From Wenzhouxiangella sediminis (GTDB lineage Bacteria; Pseudomonadota; Gammaproteobacteria; Xanthomonadales; Wenzhouxiangellaceae): a DNA stretch of 64,000 nucleotides. The stretch covers positions 62,001 to 126,000 of the forward strand of contig NZ_QUZK01000014.1 in assembly GCF_003410055.1 (NCBI RefSeq). The letters are read 5' to 3'. Shown here piece by piece: positions 1 through 9,244 of the stretch (its first letter is position 1; every line of letters starts with the position of its first letter). The translations under genes were made by a program, and so were the position numbers. The notes beneath the pieces were generated by a model. That model saw only the letters and a program-made list of their open reading frames with translations, had not been told where the DNA came from and searched no databases.

Positions 1-1
1 C

Positions 2-2296
2 GGCGAGGTCATCATGTACGTCGATGCACAGCAGCGCGCGTCGATCGAGTCGCTTGGATACAAGGTCCGGCTCGACGAAAAACGAATGCGCTCACTCGAG
101 TATGCGCAATCCATCGACGCCGAGGCGTGGCGCCGCGCAGGACTGAACGGCATTCCGGGCTATCCGTGCTACCGAACGGTGGATGAAACCAAATCCGAGC
201 TCTCGGCGCTCGCCATCGAACGCCCGGATCTCGCCCGTTGGCAATCGATCGGCGAGACCTGGCTCAAGGCCAACGGCGAGCCCGGCGGCGACGACATCTA
301 CGTGCTGGTACTCGGTAACCAGGACAGCCCTTATGAGCAGCCGCCTTTCGTGCTGATGGCCGCCCAGCACGCCAGGGAACTGGCCACAGCGGAAACGGCC
401 GCGCGCTTCGGGGAGTGGCTTGTCGACAATTACGACAGCGACCCCACGGCGCGCTGGCTCCTCGATCACCGCGAGATACACATCGTCGCCCAGCAGAATC
501 CCGACGGTCGACGCGAGGCAGAAAACGGTCCCGGCATGTGGCGCAAGAACTCGAACCTAAACGCCTGTCGTGGAGGAACGACCGGCGTGGACCTCAACCG
601 CAACAGCGACTACTTCTGGGGAACCCATTCCAGTGGCTCCGCTTGTAATGAGACCTATCGTGGCACCAGCCCGTCGTCCGAACCTGAAACGCAGGCCATC
701 CAGAACTACATGCACCAGGTTTTCGATCCGCAGTGGCCGAACGGAAGCGGCAATGACCCGGTGCCGGAAGACGCGCAGGGTCTGTTCATTTCGCTGCACT
801 CCTACGGCGACATGGTGATGTTCGCCTGGGAAGGCTCGGGTGGAGGCGCCTCCAACCACGCCCCCAACCACAACCAGATGGCCTGGCTCGGACGCAAGTT
901 CGGCTTCCACACCGGCTACGAGGTGGGTCGCGACATCCTCTATTCCGCCGGCGGCACCACACCCGACTACGCCTACGGCGAGTTCGGGGTTGCCGCCTAC
1001 ACATTCGAGATCGGCAGCCAGTTTCACCAAAGCTGCAGTTCCTTCGAACAGCAGATGCTGCAGGATCTTATGGACAGCCTGGTTTACGCAGCCAAGGCAG
1101 CCGCAAGGCCCTACCAGGCCCCTTCCGGGCCCGATGTGGTCGATGCCGCAGCCGTGTGGAATGCCCAGGCGCAGACCCTGCAGCTGAGTGGCATCGCCGA
1201 CGACACGCGCTTTGATCGGAACGGTGTCGACGAAGCACCCGTCGACAATCCGATCCAGGATATCGTGGACATCCGGGCCAGCTTCGACCTGCCGCCAGCC
1301 CAGGCCGCATCGAGCTTCACGATAAGCCCCGAAAGTGCGGATGCCGTTTCGGCGTTCGGCGCCCGGGTGCACATCGGCCAGTCCATCGAACTTCCGCGAC
1401 TGCTCTTTTTCCAGGCCCGCGACAGCCAGGGAAACCTAGGCGTGCCCGAAGCCGTCTGGGTCGACGAACAACGCGCCGCGGTATCCCCCGACGCGATCAG
1501 CGCAACGCTACCGGTCGGCAGCACGGCTCAACGAACCCTGACCATCGACAACATAGGCAGCGAGGCCGTGACCTGGTCCGTGGCGACCGATCTGCCGGCC
1601 AGCTTCTCCAGGGATGGCCACGACCCGGAGCTGGACGAACCACTCGACCTGCAGGATTTCTCGCTTCCCGGAGGCGGAAGCAGCAGTGAAAACAGGGTCG
1701 GCGGCATTCAGACCAGGGGCCAGGTCGTGGGCTTCAGCTTCGAAGGCACGGTATCGAACCTGGGCAGCGGCAGCTGGGCTTCGGACATGGCCATGACGGT
1801 GACCGCGCCCGATGGCGAATCCTATGTGGTCGGCGGATACGAAACGACCAATCCCGACTGGGATTTCCAGGGCGGCGGCTCCGGCAGCGGCGGCACGTAC
1901 CAGAGCAGCCACATCGGACCGGACGTATTCGGCGATCAGGGGGTCGCCGATGAAGGGCAATGGTCCTTCGGATTCGAGGATACCTGGACGGGTGGCATGG
2001 ACTGGTCCAGCGTGACGGTCACGCTGCACAAACAGGTGCCTCCGTCCTGCATCGATCCAGCCGGCGTCGCCTGGCTCGGCGTGAACCAGACCGCCGGCAC
2101 GCTTGCTCCGGGAGCCAACGCGCCACTCGCAATCTCGATGGATGCCTCCGACTTGAGCCCGGGCCAGCACGACGCACTGCTGTGCGTGAGCACCGACGAT
2201 CCCGCGGCCGGGTTGATCGAGGTGCCCGTGACGCTTCAAGTCATCAGCGGTGAACCGCAGATTTTCGACGATCGCTTCGAAGAGCCCGCCGGCTGA
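2..2296 (+). CDS. Secreted M14-family zinc carboxypeptidase, 5' partial
   Basis: A zinc carboxypeptidase of the M14 family, expected to be exported and to degrade peptides outside the cytoplasm. The frame is open to the window edge, so the signal peptide and true start lie upstream; the first internal ATG is at 14. Counting from that ATG, the zinc ligands look like H119 and E122 (HARE) and H262 (SLHSYGD), with E332 (YTFEIGSQ) as general base; NPDGR and DLNRN lie between. From about residue 490 there is a BACON/ASH-like beta domain (TLTIDNIGSEAVTW), interrupted at about 562-674 by a segment resembling a proprotein-convertase P domain, after which it resumes (WLGVNQTAGTLAPG). The last residues are IFDDRFEEPAG, a tail like that of the secreted protein at 10797-12647. 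It ends 36 bp from the 3' end of convergent gyrA. The family is seen from motifs; substrate is unknown. Confidence 0.9.
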   Translation, partial: GEVIMYVDAQQRASIESLGYKVRLDEKRMRSLEYAQSIDAEAWRRAGLNGIPGYPCYRTVDETKSELSALAIERPDLARWQSIGETWLKANGEPGGDDIYVLVLGNQDSPYEQPPFVLMAAQHARELATAETAARFGEWLVDNYDSDPTARWLLDHREIHIVAQQNPDGRREAENGPGMWRKNSNLNACRGGTTGVDLNRNSDYFWGTHSSGSACNETYRGTSPSSEPETQAIQNYMHQVFDPQWPNGSGNDPVPEDAQGLFISLHSYGDMVMFAWEGSGGGASNHAPNHNQMAWLGRKFGFHTGYEVGRDILYSAGGTTPDYAYGEFGVAAYTFEIGSQFHQSCSSFEQQMLQDLMDSLVYAAKAAARPYQAPSGPDVVDAAAVWNAQAQTLQLSGIADDTRFDRNGVDEAPVDNPIQDIVDIRASFDLPPAQAASSFTISPESADAVSAFGARVHIGQSIELPRLLFFQARDSQGNLGVPEAVWVDEQRAAVSPDAISATLPVGSTAQRTLTIDNIGSEAVTWSVATDLPASFSRDGHDPELDEPLDLQDFSLPGGGSSSENRVGGIQTRGQVVGFSFEGTVSNLGSGSWASDMAMTVTAPDGESYVVGGYETTNPDWDFQGGGSGSGGTYQSSHIGPDVFGDQGVADEGQWSFGFEDTWTGGMDWSSVTVTLHKQVPPSCIDPAGVAWLGVNQTAGTLAPGANAPLAISMDASDLSPGQHDALLCVSTDDPAAGLIEVPVTLQVISGEPQIFDDRFEEPAG

Positions 2297-2332
2297 AGGC
2301 AGCCGGCCGGCAGCCAGGGCGCTGCAAAGGAA

Positions 2333-4897
2333 CTATTCGCCTTCGTCTTCGCCCGCCGCTTCCTCTTCCTCGTCGGAAGCGGCCACCCGGGCCATTCCGA
2401 TGAGCTGCTCGTCCTTGCCGAGACGAATCAGCGTGACGCCCTGGGTGTTGCGGCTCATCTGCGAGATCTCCTCGGCCGATGTGCGCACCAACGTACCGGC
2501 GTTGGAAGTCAGCATGACGTCGTCGTCATCGGATACCGCGAGCGCGGCCACCAGCGGGCCGTTGCGACCCTCGGTCTGGATGCCGATCACGCCCTGCCCA
2601 CCGCGCTTGTGCACCGGGAACTCTTCCAGGGGGGTACGTTTGCCGTAGCCATTGGCCGTACCCAGCAGCACGTCGCCTTCGTCGGCAACCAGCATGGAAA
2701 CGACCTCCTGGTCATCCTTGAGGCGAATGCCCAGCACACCCCGGGTCTGCCGGCCCATCGCGCGTGCATCCGATTCGTGGAAACGCACGGCCTTGCCGGC
2801 CGAGGAAAACAGCAGGATGTCGCAGCTGCCGTCGGTAAACGCCACGTCGACCAGCTCGTCGCCTTCCTCGAGCAACACCGCCCAGATGCCGTTGGAGCGG
2901 ATGTTGGCGAAGTCCGACAGGGGCGTCTTCTTCACGCGACCGGCCCGGGTGGCGAAGAACACGAACCAGTCGTCGGGGAATTCCCGCGTGGGCAGAACGG
3001 CGTTGATGCGCTCGCCCTCGTCGAGCGGCAGCAGGTTGACCATCGGGCGGCCGCGACTGTTGTGCCCGGCCTGCGGCAGTTCATAGACCTTGGTCTTGTA
3101 GACCTTGCCGGCGCTGGTGAAGACCAGCAGCGTGTCGTGGGTATTGGTCACCCAGAATCGCTCGACGAAATCTTCGTCCTTGGTCTTGGCCGCCGAACGT
3201 CCTCGCCCGCCGCGCTTCTGGGCCCGGTAGCGATCGAGCGGCTGGTACTTCGCGTAACCGGCGTGCGAGAGCGTGACCACGACATCTTCCGGCGTGATCA
3301 GGTCCTCCATGGTCAGGTCGAGATGATCGCGCACGATCTCGGAGCGGCGCGCATCGTCGAACTGATCGCGAAGTGCCACCAACTCGTCGTGGATGACCCC
3401 CATCAGAGCGTCGGGCTCGGACAGGATCCGCATCAACTCGCGGATGGTATCGAGGATGCTTTCGTACTCTTCGGAGAGCTTGTCCTGCTCCAGGCCGGTG
3501 AGCTTCTGCAGCCGCAGGTCGAGAATCGCCTGGGCCTGCTGCGGCGACAGCTGATAGCCGCCCTCGCCCAGCCCGTACTCGGGCAGCAGGTCTTCGGGGC
3601 GCGACAACTCCGCTCCCGCCTGGCCCAGCAGGGACTCGACCAACCCGGCATCCCAGCGCTTGCCCTGCAGGGCTTCGCGGGCATCGGCCGGGGTCTTGGA
3701 ACTCTTGATCAACGCGATCACTTCGTCGAGGTTGGCGATCGCGACGGTCAGGCCTTCCAGGATGTGGGCGCGTTCGCGCGACTTCCTGAGCTCGTAGAGG
3801 CTGCGGCGGGTGACGACTTCGCGGCGGTGCGCCAGGAAGGCGGCCAGAATCTGCCGGATGTCGAGCAGTTTCGGCTGTCCGTCGACCAGCGCCACCATGT
3901 TGATGCCGAACACCGTCTGCAGCTGAGTCAACTGGAACAGGTTGTTGAGCACCACCTCGGCCACTTCGCCGCGCTTGAGCTCGATGACCATGCGCATACC
4001 GTCCTTGTCGGACTCGTCGCGAAGCTCGGAGATGCCCTCGAGCCGCTTGGCCTTGACCAGCTCGGCGATCTTCTCGAGCAGACGCGCCTTGTTGACCATG
4101 TAGGGGAGTTCGTTGACGACGATACGCGTCCGCCCCGTGTCCTCGTCGGTCTCGATCTCGGTACGCGCGCGCATGTAGATCCGGCCGCGCCCGGTGCGGT
4201 AGGCCTCGTCGATGCCCGCCGCCCCGTTGATGATCGCCGCCGTCGGGAAGTCCGGCCCCGGCAGGTGCTCCATGATCTCGTCGATCTCGATATCCGGCTT
4301 GCGGATCATGGCCAGAAGCGCGCTGATGACCTCGCCGAGATTGTGCGGCGGAATGTTGGTGGCCATGCCCACGGCGATGCCCGAAGCGCCGTTGACCAGC
4401 AGGTTGGGAACGCGCGCCGGAAGGACGGTCGGCTCGTGCTCCGACTCGTCGTAGTTGGGGATGAAGTTGACCGTTTCCTTGTCGATGTCGGCCAGCATCT
4501 GGTGCGCGATCTTGGCCATGCGCACCTCGGTGTAACGCATGGCCGCGGCCGAATCGCCGTCGATCGAGCCGAAGTTGCCCTGGCCGTCGACCATCATGTA
4601 GCGCATGGAGAACGGCTGGGCCAGGCGCACGATGGTGTCGTAGACGGCCGAGTCGCCGTGGGGGTGGTACTTACCGATGACGTCACCGACCACGCGGGCC
4701 GATTTCTTGTAGGGCTTGTTGAAGTCGTTGCCCAGCTCGTGCATCGCGTAGAGCACGCGCCGGTGCACCGGCTTGAGGCCGTCTCGAACGTCCGGAAGCG
4801 CCCGGCCCACGATCACGCTCATGGCGTAATCGAGGTAGGACTGGCGCATTTCGTCTTCCAGGTTCACCTGGAGCACTTCGCGTGCCATTTCCGCCAT
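2333..4897 (-). CDS. gyrA: DNA gyrase subunit A
   Basis: Breakage-rejoining subunit of DNA gyrase, acting with GyrB in an A2B2 complex to introduce negative supercoils. The 854-residue length is close to the E. coli protein. The catalytic tyrosine is Y122 ([11 protein letters not shown]), at the same number as in E. coli. The quinolone-resistance region reads [10 protein letters not shown] with S83 and D87, the sensitive-type residues. The C-terminal beta-pinwheel carries a GyrA box (QKRGGRG, about residue 560). The tail is strongly acidic ([13 protein letters not shown]), a feature that tunes supercoiling in some homologues. The start is the first ATG of the frame and aligns with known GyrA N-termini. 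It is transcribed alone; a 149-bp AT-rich gap separates it from the neighbouring mtnA stretch. Confidence 0.98.
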   Translation of the reverse strand: MAEMAREVLQVNLEDEMRQSYLDYAMSVIVGRALPDVRDGLKPVHRRVLYAMHELGNDFNKPYKKSARVVGDVIGKYHPHGDSAVYDTIVRLAQPFSMRYMMVDGQGNFGSIDGDSAAAMRYTEVRMAKIAHQMLADIDKETVNFIPNYDESEHEPTVLPARVPNLLVNGASGIAVGMATNIPPHNLGEVISALLAMIRKPDIEIDEIMEHLPGPDFPTAAIINGAAGIDEAYRTGRGRIYMRARTEIETDEDTGRTRIVVNELPYMVNKARLLEKIAELVKAKRLEGISELRDESDKDGMRMVIELKRGEVAEVVLNNLFQLTQLQTVFGINMVALVDGQPKLLDIRQILAAFLAHRREVVTRRSLYELRKSRERAHILEGLTVAIANLDEVIALIKSSKTPADAREALQGKRWDAGLVESLLGQAGAELSRPEDLLPEYGLGEGGYQLSPQQAQAILDLRLQKLTGLEQDKLSEEYESILDTIRELMRILSEPDALMGVIHDELVALRDQFDDARRSEIVRDHLDLTMEDLITPEDVVVTLSHAGYAKYQPLDRYRAQKRGGRGRSAAKTKDEDFVERFWVTNTHDTLLVFTSAGKVYKTKVYELPQAGHNSRGRPMVNLLPLDEGERINAVLPTREFPDDWFVFFATRAGRVKKTPLSDFANIRSNGIWAVLLEEGDELVDVAFTDGSCDILLFSSAGKAVRFHESDARAMGRQTRGVLGIRLKDDQEVVSMLVADEGDVLLGTANGYGKRTPLEEFPVHKRGGQGVIGIQTEGRNGPLVAALAVSDDDDVMLTSNAGTLVRTSAEEISQMSRNTQGVTLIRLGKDEQLIGMARVAASDEEEEAAGEDEGE

Positions 4898-5046
4898 CTA
4901 CGGTAACCCCGTATCTGCTTTAAGTTATTCTGATAAGTTTCTGAAAATAAAGATTTTCAGGGCGGACTCTCCAAGCCCCCAAAGTGGCGACCCGGAAAGA
5001 CGCAACAAACCCGAAATATTACCACAGACGGCTGTTTCCAGGGATT

Positions 5047-6093
5047 TCAGGCGGCACCGGGGACAGTGAAGCGGTACGGCGGAGAATGGACACCCTGCTC
5101 GGTGACGATGCAGTCGACGAGGTGGCCCGGCGTCACGTCGAATACGGGGTTGTAGGAATCGAAGCCGGCCGGCACCTTCTCGATACCCGCCGCCCGCCAG
5201 ATTTCGGCGGGATCTCGTTCCTCGATGTCGATCGAGGCGCCACTCGGAAGATTCGGGTCCACCGTCGAAGAGGGCGCCACGACCATCATGCGTACGCCGA
5301 AGTGCCGAGCCAGTACGGCAAGCATGCAGGTACCGATCTTGTTGGCAACGTCCCCGTTGGCCGTGATGCGGTCAGCACCGGTGATCACCCAGTCGACGGC
5401 CCCGGCCGCCATGAGCGAGGCGGCCGCGCCCTCGACGATCACGCGAAACGGAATTTCCAGCCGAGCCAGCTCCCAGGCCGTCAAGCGCGATCCCTGCAGC
5501 CAGGGCCGGGTCTCGTCGGCATATACGCGGGAGATCCGGCCTCGGCGCCAGCCTTCCGCGATGACCCCGAGGGCGGTTCCGATGCCGCCGGTGGCGAGAG
5601 AACCGGTATTGCAGTGCGTGAGGACGCCGACGGAATCGCCCAGCATGCCGGCTCCGGCCTGGGCCATGGCGCGGTTGGCTTCGATGTCCTCGGCATGGAT
5701 GCGCCGCGCTTCTTCGAGCAAGGCGTCGGGATCGACGCCCCCCGGACCTTCGGCGCAGCGCCTCATCCTCGCGATCGCCCAACTCAGGTTGACCGCGGTC
5801 GGGCGCGCTCGCTCCAACCGATCGAGCGCATCGTTCCAGGCGCCAGAATCGCCGCGACACTCGCGGGCGGCGAGAACGGCGGCATAGGCTGCCGTGATGC
5901 CGATAGCCGGCGCACCGCGCACGACCAGATCTCGAATGGCGCGAGCCGCCGCTTCGGCATCCGGGATCTCCAGCCAGTACTCGGTTGCCGGCAGCAGCCG
6001 CTGATCGATCAGCCGCAGGCGGTGCCCGTCGAACTCGATGGCCCGGAATCCACTGTCTTCCATTTCTCCGCGCATGCTTTCTTTCGCTGACAT
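5047..6093 (-). CDS. mtnA: Methylthioribose-1-phosphate isomerase
   Basis: Converts 5-methylthioribose 1-phosphate to 5-methylthioribulose 1-phosphate in methionine salvage from methylthioadenosine. The 348-residue protein shows the family blocks in order: [27 protein letters not shown] with the catalytic cysteine, and [17 protein letters not shown] with the catalytic aspartate. An alternative start is the second Met (MRGEM). No other mtn gene is adjacent, so its partners must lie elsewhere. The RuBisCO-like protein at 51667-52776 is a candidate downstream enzyme, because some RuBisCO-like proteins act on methylthioribulose phosphate; that link is inference. It is divergent from the cyclophilin gene, with a 56-bp gap. 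Confidence 0.95.
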   Translation of the reverse strand: MSAKESMRGEMEDSGFRAIEFDGHRLRLIDQRLLPATEYWLEIPDAEAAARAIRDLVVRGAPAIGITAAYAAVLAARECRGDSGAWNDALDRLERARPTAVNLSWAIARMRRCAEGPGGVDPDALLEEARRIHAEDIEANRAMAQAGAGMLGDSVGVLTHCNTGSLATGGIGTALGVIAEGWRRGRISRVYADETRPWLQGSRLTAWELARLEIPFRVIVEGAAASLMAAGAVDWVITGADRITANGDVANKIGTCMLAVLARHFGVRMMVVAPSSTVDPNLPSGASIDIEERDPAEIWRAAGIEKVPAGFDSYNPVFDVTPGHLVDCIVTEQGVHSPPYRFTVPGAA

Positions 6094-6149
6094 TCCCGCT
6101 TCGAAAACGTATTATGAGGGATTGTGCAACTCATGGAACAACGACTCAA

Positions 6150-6752
6150 ATGCGAAGCCTGATTGCCTTGCTGATGCTCGCGACCCTGCCGCTGGCCGCG
6201 CAGGAAGCCGAGCAGACCGACCAGTCCCCCACCCCGGAAGCGACGGAGAATCCGACAGTGATCCTGCATACCAACCTCGGCGCCATTACCGTCGAACTGT
6301 TCGAGAAAGAAGCGCCCGAGTCCACCGCGAATTTCCTGCGCTACGCACGCGACGGACATTACGACGGCACGATCTTCCACCGCGTGATCGACAATTTCAT
6401 GATCCAGGGCGGCGGGTTCGACTCGGACTTCAACCAGAAGTCGACGCGCGAGCCGATCGAGAACGAAGCCGATAACGGCCTGGAGAACAAGCGCGGCACG
6501 CTGGCGATGGCGCGCACCAACGACCCCCATTCCGCCACGGCCCAGTTCTTCATCAACGTGACCGACAACGACTTCCTCAATCATCGCGGCAAGATGTCCG
6601 GTCAGACCTGGGGCTATGCGGTGTTCGGCCGGGTGGTTGACGGAATGGACGTGGTCGACGAGATCCGATCGGTCGAGACGACCAGCAAGGGGATGCATCG
6701 TGATGTCCCCGTCGAACCGGTCATCATCGAAAGGGTCGAGCTTTCTGAGTAA
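6150..6752 (+). CDS. Periplasmic cyclophilin-type peptidyl-prolyl isomerase
   Basis: Cis-trans prolyl isomerase of the cyclophilin family that helps fold exported proteins. The chosen ATG at 6150 gives a 200-residue protein starting with a clean signal peptide ([18 protein letters not shown]); the frame is open further upstream but there it overlaps mtnA and reads as non-signal sequence. The catalytic core is visible: [13 protein letters not shown] (active-site Arg and Phe), [10 protein letters not shown] and a following [13 protein letters not shown] linker rich in Gln, Glu and Pro ([13 protein letters not shown]) follows the signal peptide. The Trp of eukaryotic cyclosporin binding is not in its usual place, as in most bacterial PpiA/PpiB. 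It overlaps the start of lpxH, so the two are probably cotranscribed. Confidence 0.93.
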   Translation: MRSLIALLMLATLPLAAQEAEQTDQSPTPEATENPTVILHTNLGAITVELFEKEAPESTANFLRYARDGHYDGTIFHRVIDNFMIQGGGFDSDFNQKSTREPIENEADNGLENKRGTLAMARTNDPHSATAQFFINVTDNDFLNHRGKMSGQTWGYAVFGRVVDGMDVVDEIRSVETTSKGMHRDVPVEPVIIERVELSE

Positions 6753-7530
6753 CGGCGCACCAACCTACCTGGTCGCCGACCTGCATCTGCAGGAGGAGCG
6801 ACCGGAAACCACGCAGCTGTTCCTCGACTTCGTCGACGGGCCGGCCCGTGAAGCCTCGGCCCTTTACATCATGGGCGACCTGTTCGAGGCCTGGATCGGC
6901 GACGACGCGCCCGGTGAGCTCGGCCGCCGGGTTGCGCGCCACCTCGCGGAGCTTTCCGGCAACGGCACCGAGCTTTACTTCATCTGCGGCAACCGGGACT
7001 TTCTCGTCGGCGACGACTTCTGCCGCGAGGCCCGGATGGAGCGGCTGGAGGAACCCCATTTCCTCGAGCTCGAGGGCGATCGCATCCTGCTGCTGCACGG
7101 CGACACGCTGTGCACCGACGACGAATCCTACCAGCGGTTTCGGCGCAAGGTTCGCGACCCCGCCTGGCAGCACAAGGTGTTGGCCAAGCCGGCCTGGTTC
7201 CGGCGCCTGCTCGCGCGCCTGGCCCGCTGGATGAGTCGACGGCATACCGGCAGCACGGAGGTCAGCATCATGGATGTCAACGCCGGCGCGGTCACGGCGG
7301 CCTTCCGGCATCATGGCGTGCGCCGGCTGATCCACGGCCACACTCATCGTCGGGCCATTCACGACCTCTCCATCGATCAGCAACACTGCCAGCGCATTGT
7401 GCTGGGCGACTGGCACGACACCGGCAGTGCCCTGCGCCTGAACTCGGGCCTGACAATGCTGACCGTCGCCCGCGATGACCATGGAAAGGTGGAGCTCAGG
7501 CTTCAGGAAACGGCCGCTCCGCTGAGCTGA
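6703..7530 (+). CDS. lpxH: UDP-2,3-diacylglucosamine hydrolase
   Basis: Hydrolyses UDP-2,3-diacylglucosamine to lipid X in lipid A synthesis, at the inner face of the cytoplasmic membrane. It is a calcineurin-like metallophosphoesterase with the metal-binding blocks in order: [35 protein letters not shown] and HGHTHR. The start is uncertain. ATG at 6703 gives 275 residues with about 20 extra N-terminal residues and a 50-bp overlap with the cyclophilin gene. Homology would start near [10 protein letters not shown], where no ATG, GTG or TTG is available, so a rare CTG at 6745 is the other option. The location next to a cyclophilin gene resembles the ppiB-lpxH order in other gammaproteobacteria. 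Confidence 0.95.
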   Translation: MSPSNRSSSKGSSFLSNGAPTYLVADLHLQEERPETTQLFLDFVDGPAREASALYIMGDLFEAWIGDDAPGELGRRVARHLAELSGNGTELYFICGNRDFLVGDDFCREARMERLEEPHFLELEGDRILLLHGDTLCTDDESYQRFRRKVRDPAWQHKVLAKPAWFRRLLARLARWMSRRHTGSTEVSIMDVNAGAVTAAFRHHGVRRLIHGHTHRRAIHDLSIDQQHCQRIVLGDWHDTGSALRLNSGLTMLTVARDDHGKVELRLQETAAPLS

Positions 7531-7543
7531 GCCACGGTCCGGT

Positions 7544-8521
7544 TCAGGGCAGAAGTGCTTCAATGCGTCTGGCGGCAGCAACGCCGCTGATCCAGGCACC
7601 CTCGATTCGCTCGCCCGCACACCAATCCCCGGCCAGGACCAGTTTCTGCGCGTCATCCGCCAGGATCGGACCATCCAGTGCCCGGCTGGCCATTGCATAG
7701 CGCCAACGATGCGCAACGCAGAGCGCGGGCTTCGATGCAAGGCCGGGAGCGAGCCTGCCCATCTCCGCGTACAAGACCGAAGCGACCTCCTCGGAGTCCG
7801 ACTCGAGATGCGCCTGCGACCATTCCGGACCGGCGTGGCCGACCCAGGCCGGCGCACCTCCCCTGCCCGCCTTGACGTCGCAGCGCGCGATCCAGGACAG
7901 GGGCCCCTGGTTGACGAAGGCGGCGTCGAACGGCACCTCGGGCGCATCACGGAAGCCGACCATGATCGCCCAGCAAGGCATCATGTCGACCGAATGCAGG
8001 AGCCCCGACAGCGCATGGTCGCTTCCCAGCAACGCCGCCGACTGGGACGGAGGTGCGGTCACCAGCAGGGTCCGGCCGTGAAGCACCTCGCCATCGCGGG
8101 AGCGAACATGCCAGCTGCCCGCTTCGAAGCCGACGCTCTCGGCATGCCAGCGCCAGCGGCACGCCACGCCCGCGGCAAGCCGTCGCAGCACCGCGTTCAT
8201 CCCGCCAACGCCGACCCAGCGCTCGGCCGGCGTCTCGCCGGCACCCGCCGGCCGACTCCCGAACACCGCCAGTTCGGGGCGCCAGGGAGCAAGCAGACCG
8301 GCGCTCGACCATGCCTCGACCTGGCGCGCGAAGGCCTCACTACGGGCGGTCAGGTACTGGGCGCCGTGGTCGAAGACGAACTCGCCCTGCCGGCGCGCCG
8401 CGCTGCGACCGCCCGGACCGCGCGATTTCTCGACAACCACCACCGAACGGCCGGCCGCAGCGAGGCGGGTTGCTGCCGTCAGCCCGCTCCATCCGGCTCC
8501 GATCACGATCGTGTCGATCAT
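7544..8521 (-). CDS. NAD(P)/FAD-dependent oxidoreductase, renalase-like
   Basis: Flavin amine-oxidase-like oxidoreductase of unknown substrate. ATG at 8521 gives 325 residues and puts the Rossmann dinucleotide-binding motif (VIGAGWSGLTAATRL) directly at the N-terminus, followed by VVEKSRGPGGRSAARR, where the Arg residues contact the flavin phosphate. The C-terminal FAD block is LVLAGDWCAGERIEGAW. Roughly 55 further codons upstream are open but overlap the lipocalin gene and look non-coding. The start codon overlaps the lipocalin stop as ATGA, so translation is probably coupled. The family (COG3380 type) includes renalase, but nothing here fixes the substrate. Confidence 0.88.
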   Translation of the reverse strand: MIDTIVIGAGWSGLTAATRLAAAGRSVVVVEKSRGPGGRSAARRQGEFVFDHGAQYLTARSEAFARQVEAWSSAGLLAPWRPELAVFGSRPAGAGETPAERWVGVGGMNAVLRRLAAGVACRWRWHAESVGFEAGSWHVRSRDGEVLHGRTLLVTAPPSQSAALLGSDHALSGLLHSVDMMPCWAIMVGFRDAPEVPFDAAFVNQGPLSWIARCDVKAGRGGAPAWVGHAGPEWSQAHLESDSEEVASVLYAEMGRLAPGLASKPALCVAHRWRYAMASRALDGPILADDAQKLVLAGDWCAGERIEGAWISGVAAARRIEALLP

Positions 8522-9111
8522 TGCGTGTGCACCGTTTTCTCGAGGCGGCTGATGTCGAAACCCTGCCCCTGCGCCTCGGAAACCATTGTCTCGAATGCCG
8601 CTTCGGAAAGAACGGGTTGACGCGCTAGAATCCAGAGGAACTTCCGATCCCGGCTGCCGACCAGCGCATGGGTGTATTCTCCGTCGAGCGCCATGACCCG
8701 GTAGTCGCCCCAGACGAAAGGAAACAGAGACAACCACCGCGGCGCAAAACGCACTTCCAGCGCTGCCTCACGCCCGTCCGAGGCATTGCGTCGCGCCACC
8801 CCAACCGCTTCGCTCCAGTTTCCGCCGGGCGTCCGGCATCGATTGGTCACACGGACTTTGCCGTCCCCGAGCAATTCGTAGCGTGCCGTCACGTCGCCGG
8901 CGCACTGGTCCTGAAAGCGATTGGGAAGGCGCGCGATCTCGTACCAAAGGCCTTCGTAACGCGACAGATCCAGGTGGCCGACCAGTTCGAGCCGCTCGTC
9001 AGCCACGACCACGCTCCCGGCCAACCCACCGACGGCCAGCACGACCACAGTCACACCGCGCTTGAGGCTTCGTAGCCGATCCGCTTTCGAGAGTCCTGCC
9101 TGTGCATCCAT
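8518..9111 (-). CDS. Lipocalin family protein (Blc-like)
   Basis: Small beta-barrel ligand-binding protein related to bacterial lipocalin Blc. The lipocalin signature is at about residues 50-66 (SRYEGLWYEIARLPNRFQ), followed by the strand pattern of the family (VTARYELLGDGKVRVTNRC) and a terminal WILARQPVLSE motif. The N-terminus has a hydrophobic segment (VTVVVLAVGGLAGSVVVA) with no lipobox cysteine, so it is more likely secreted or membrane-anchored than an outer-membrane lipoprotein; this differs from E. coli Blc. The downstream FAD oxidoreductase gene overlaps it by 4 bp, which suggests a shared role, perhaps in handling oxidised lipid, though that is inference. Confidence 0.9.
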   Translation of the reverse strand: MDAQAGLSKADRLRSLKRGVTVVVLAVGGLAGSVVVADERLELVGHLDLSRYEGLWYEIARLPNRFQDQCAGDVTARYELLGDGKVRVTNRCRTPGGNWSEAVGVARRNASDGREAALEVRFAPRWLSLFPFVWGDYRVMALDGEYTHALVGSRDRKFLWILARQPVLSEAAFETMVSEAQGQGFDISRLEKTVHTQ

Positions 9112-9244
9112 GGTCCGATTGTATTTCCCCGCCCCGCGCGCTCGTGTCGACGCGGCTGGGCGATCGCCCGGAATACTGGTAAGCTAGCCGTACCAGCCGA
9201 TTGAAATCCTTGAACAAAAGGGGGTGACGATGGAGTAGAACTCT

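Noticed and set aside
2609-4906. Long open frame (765 codons) antisense to gyrA, with similar frames opposite carB and recJ
   Set aside because: High-GC codon bias leaves antisense frames open; these read as low-complexity Arg/His/Val-rich shadows while the other strand encodes clear conserved enzymes.
5985-6149. Extended cyclophilin start at 5985
   Set aside because: The extra 55 codons overlap mtnA antisense and would bury the signal peptide.
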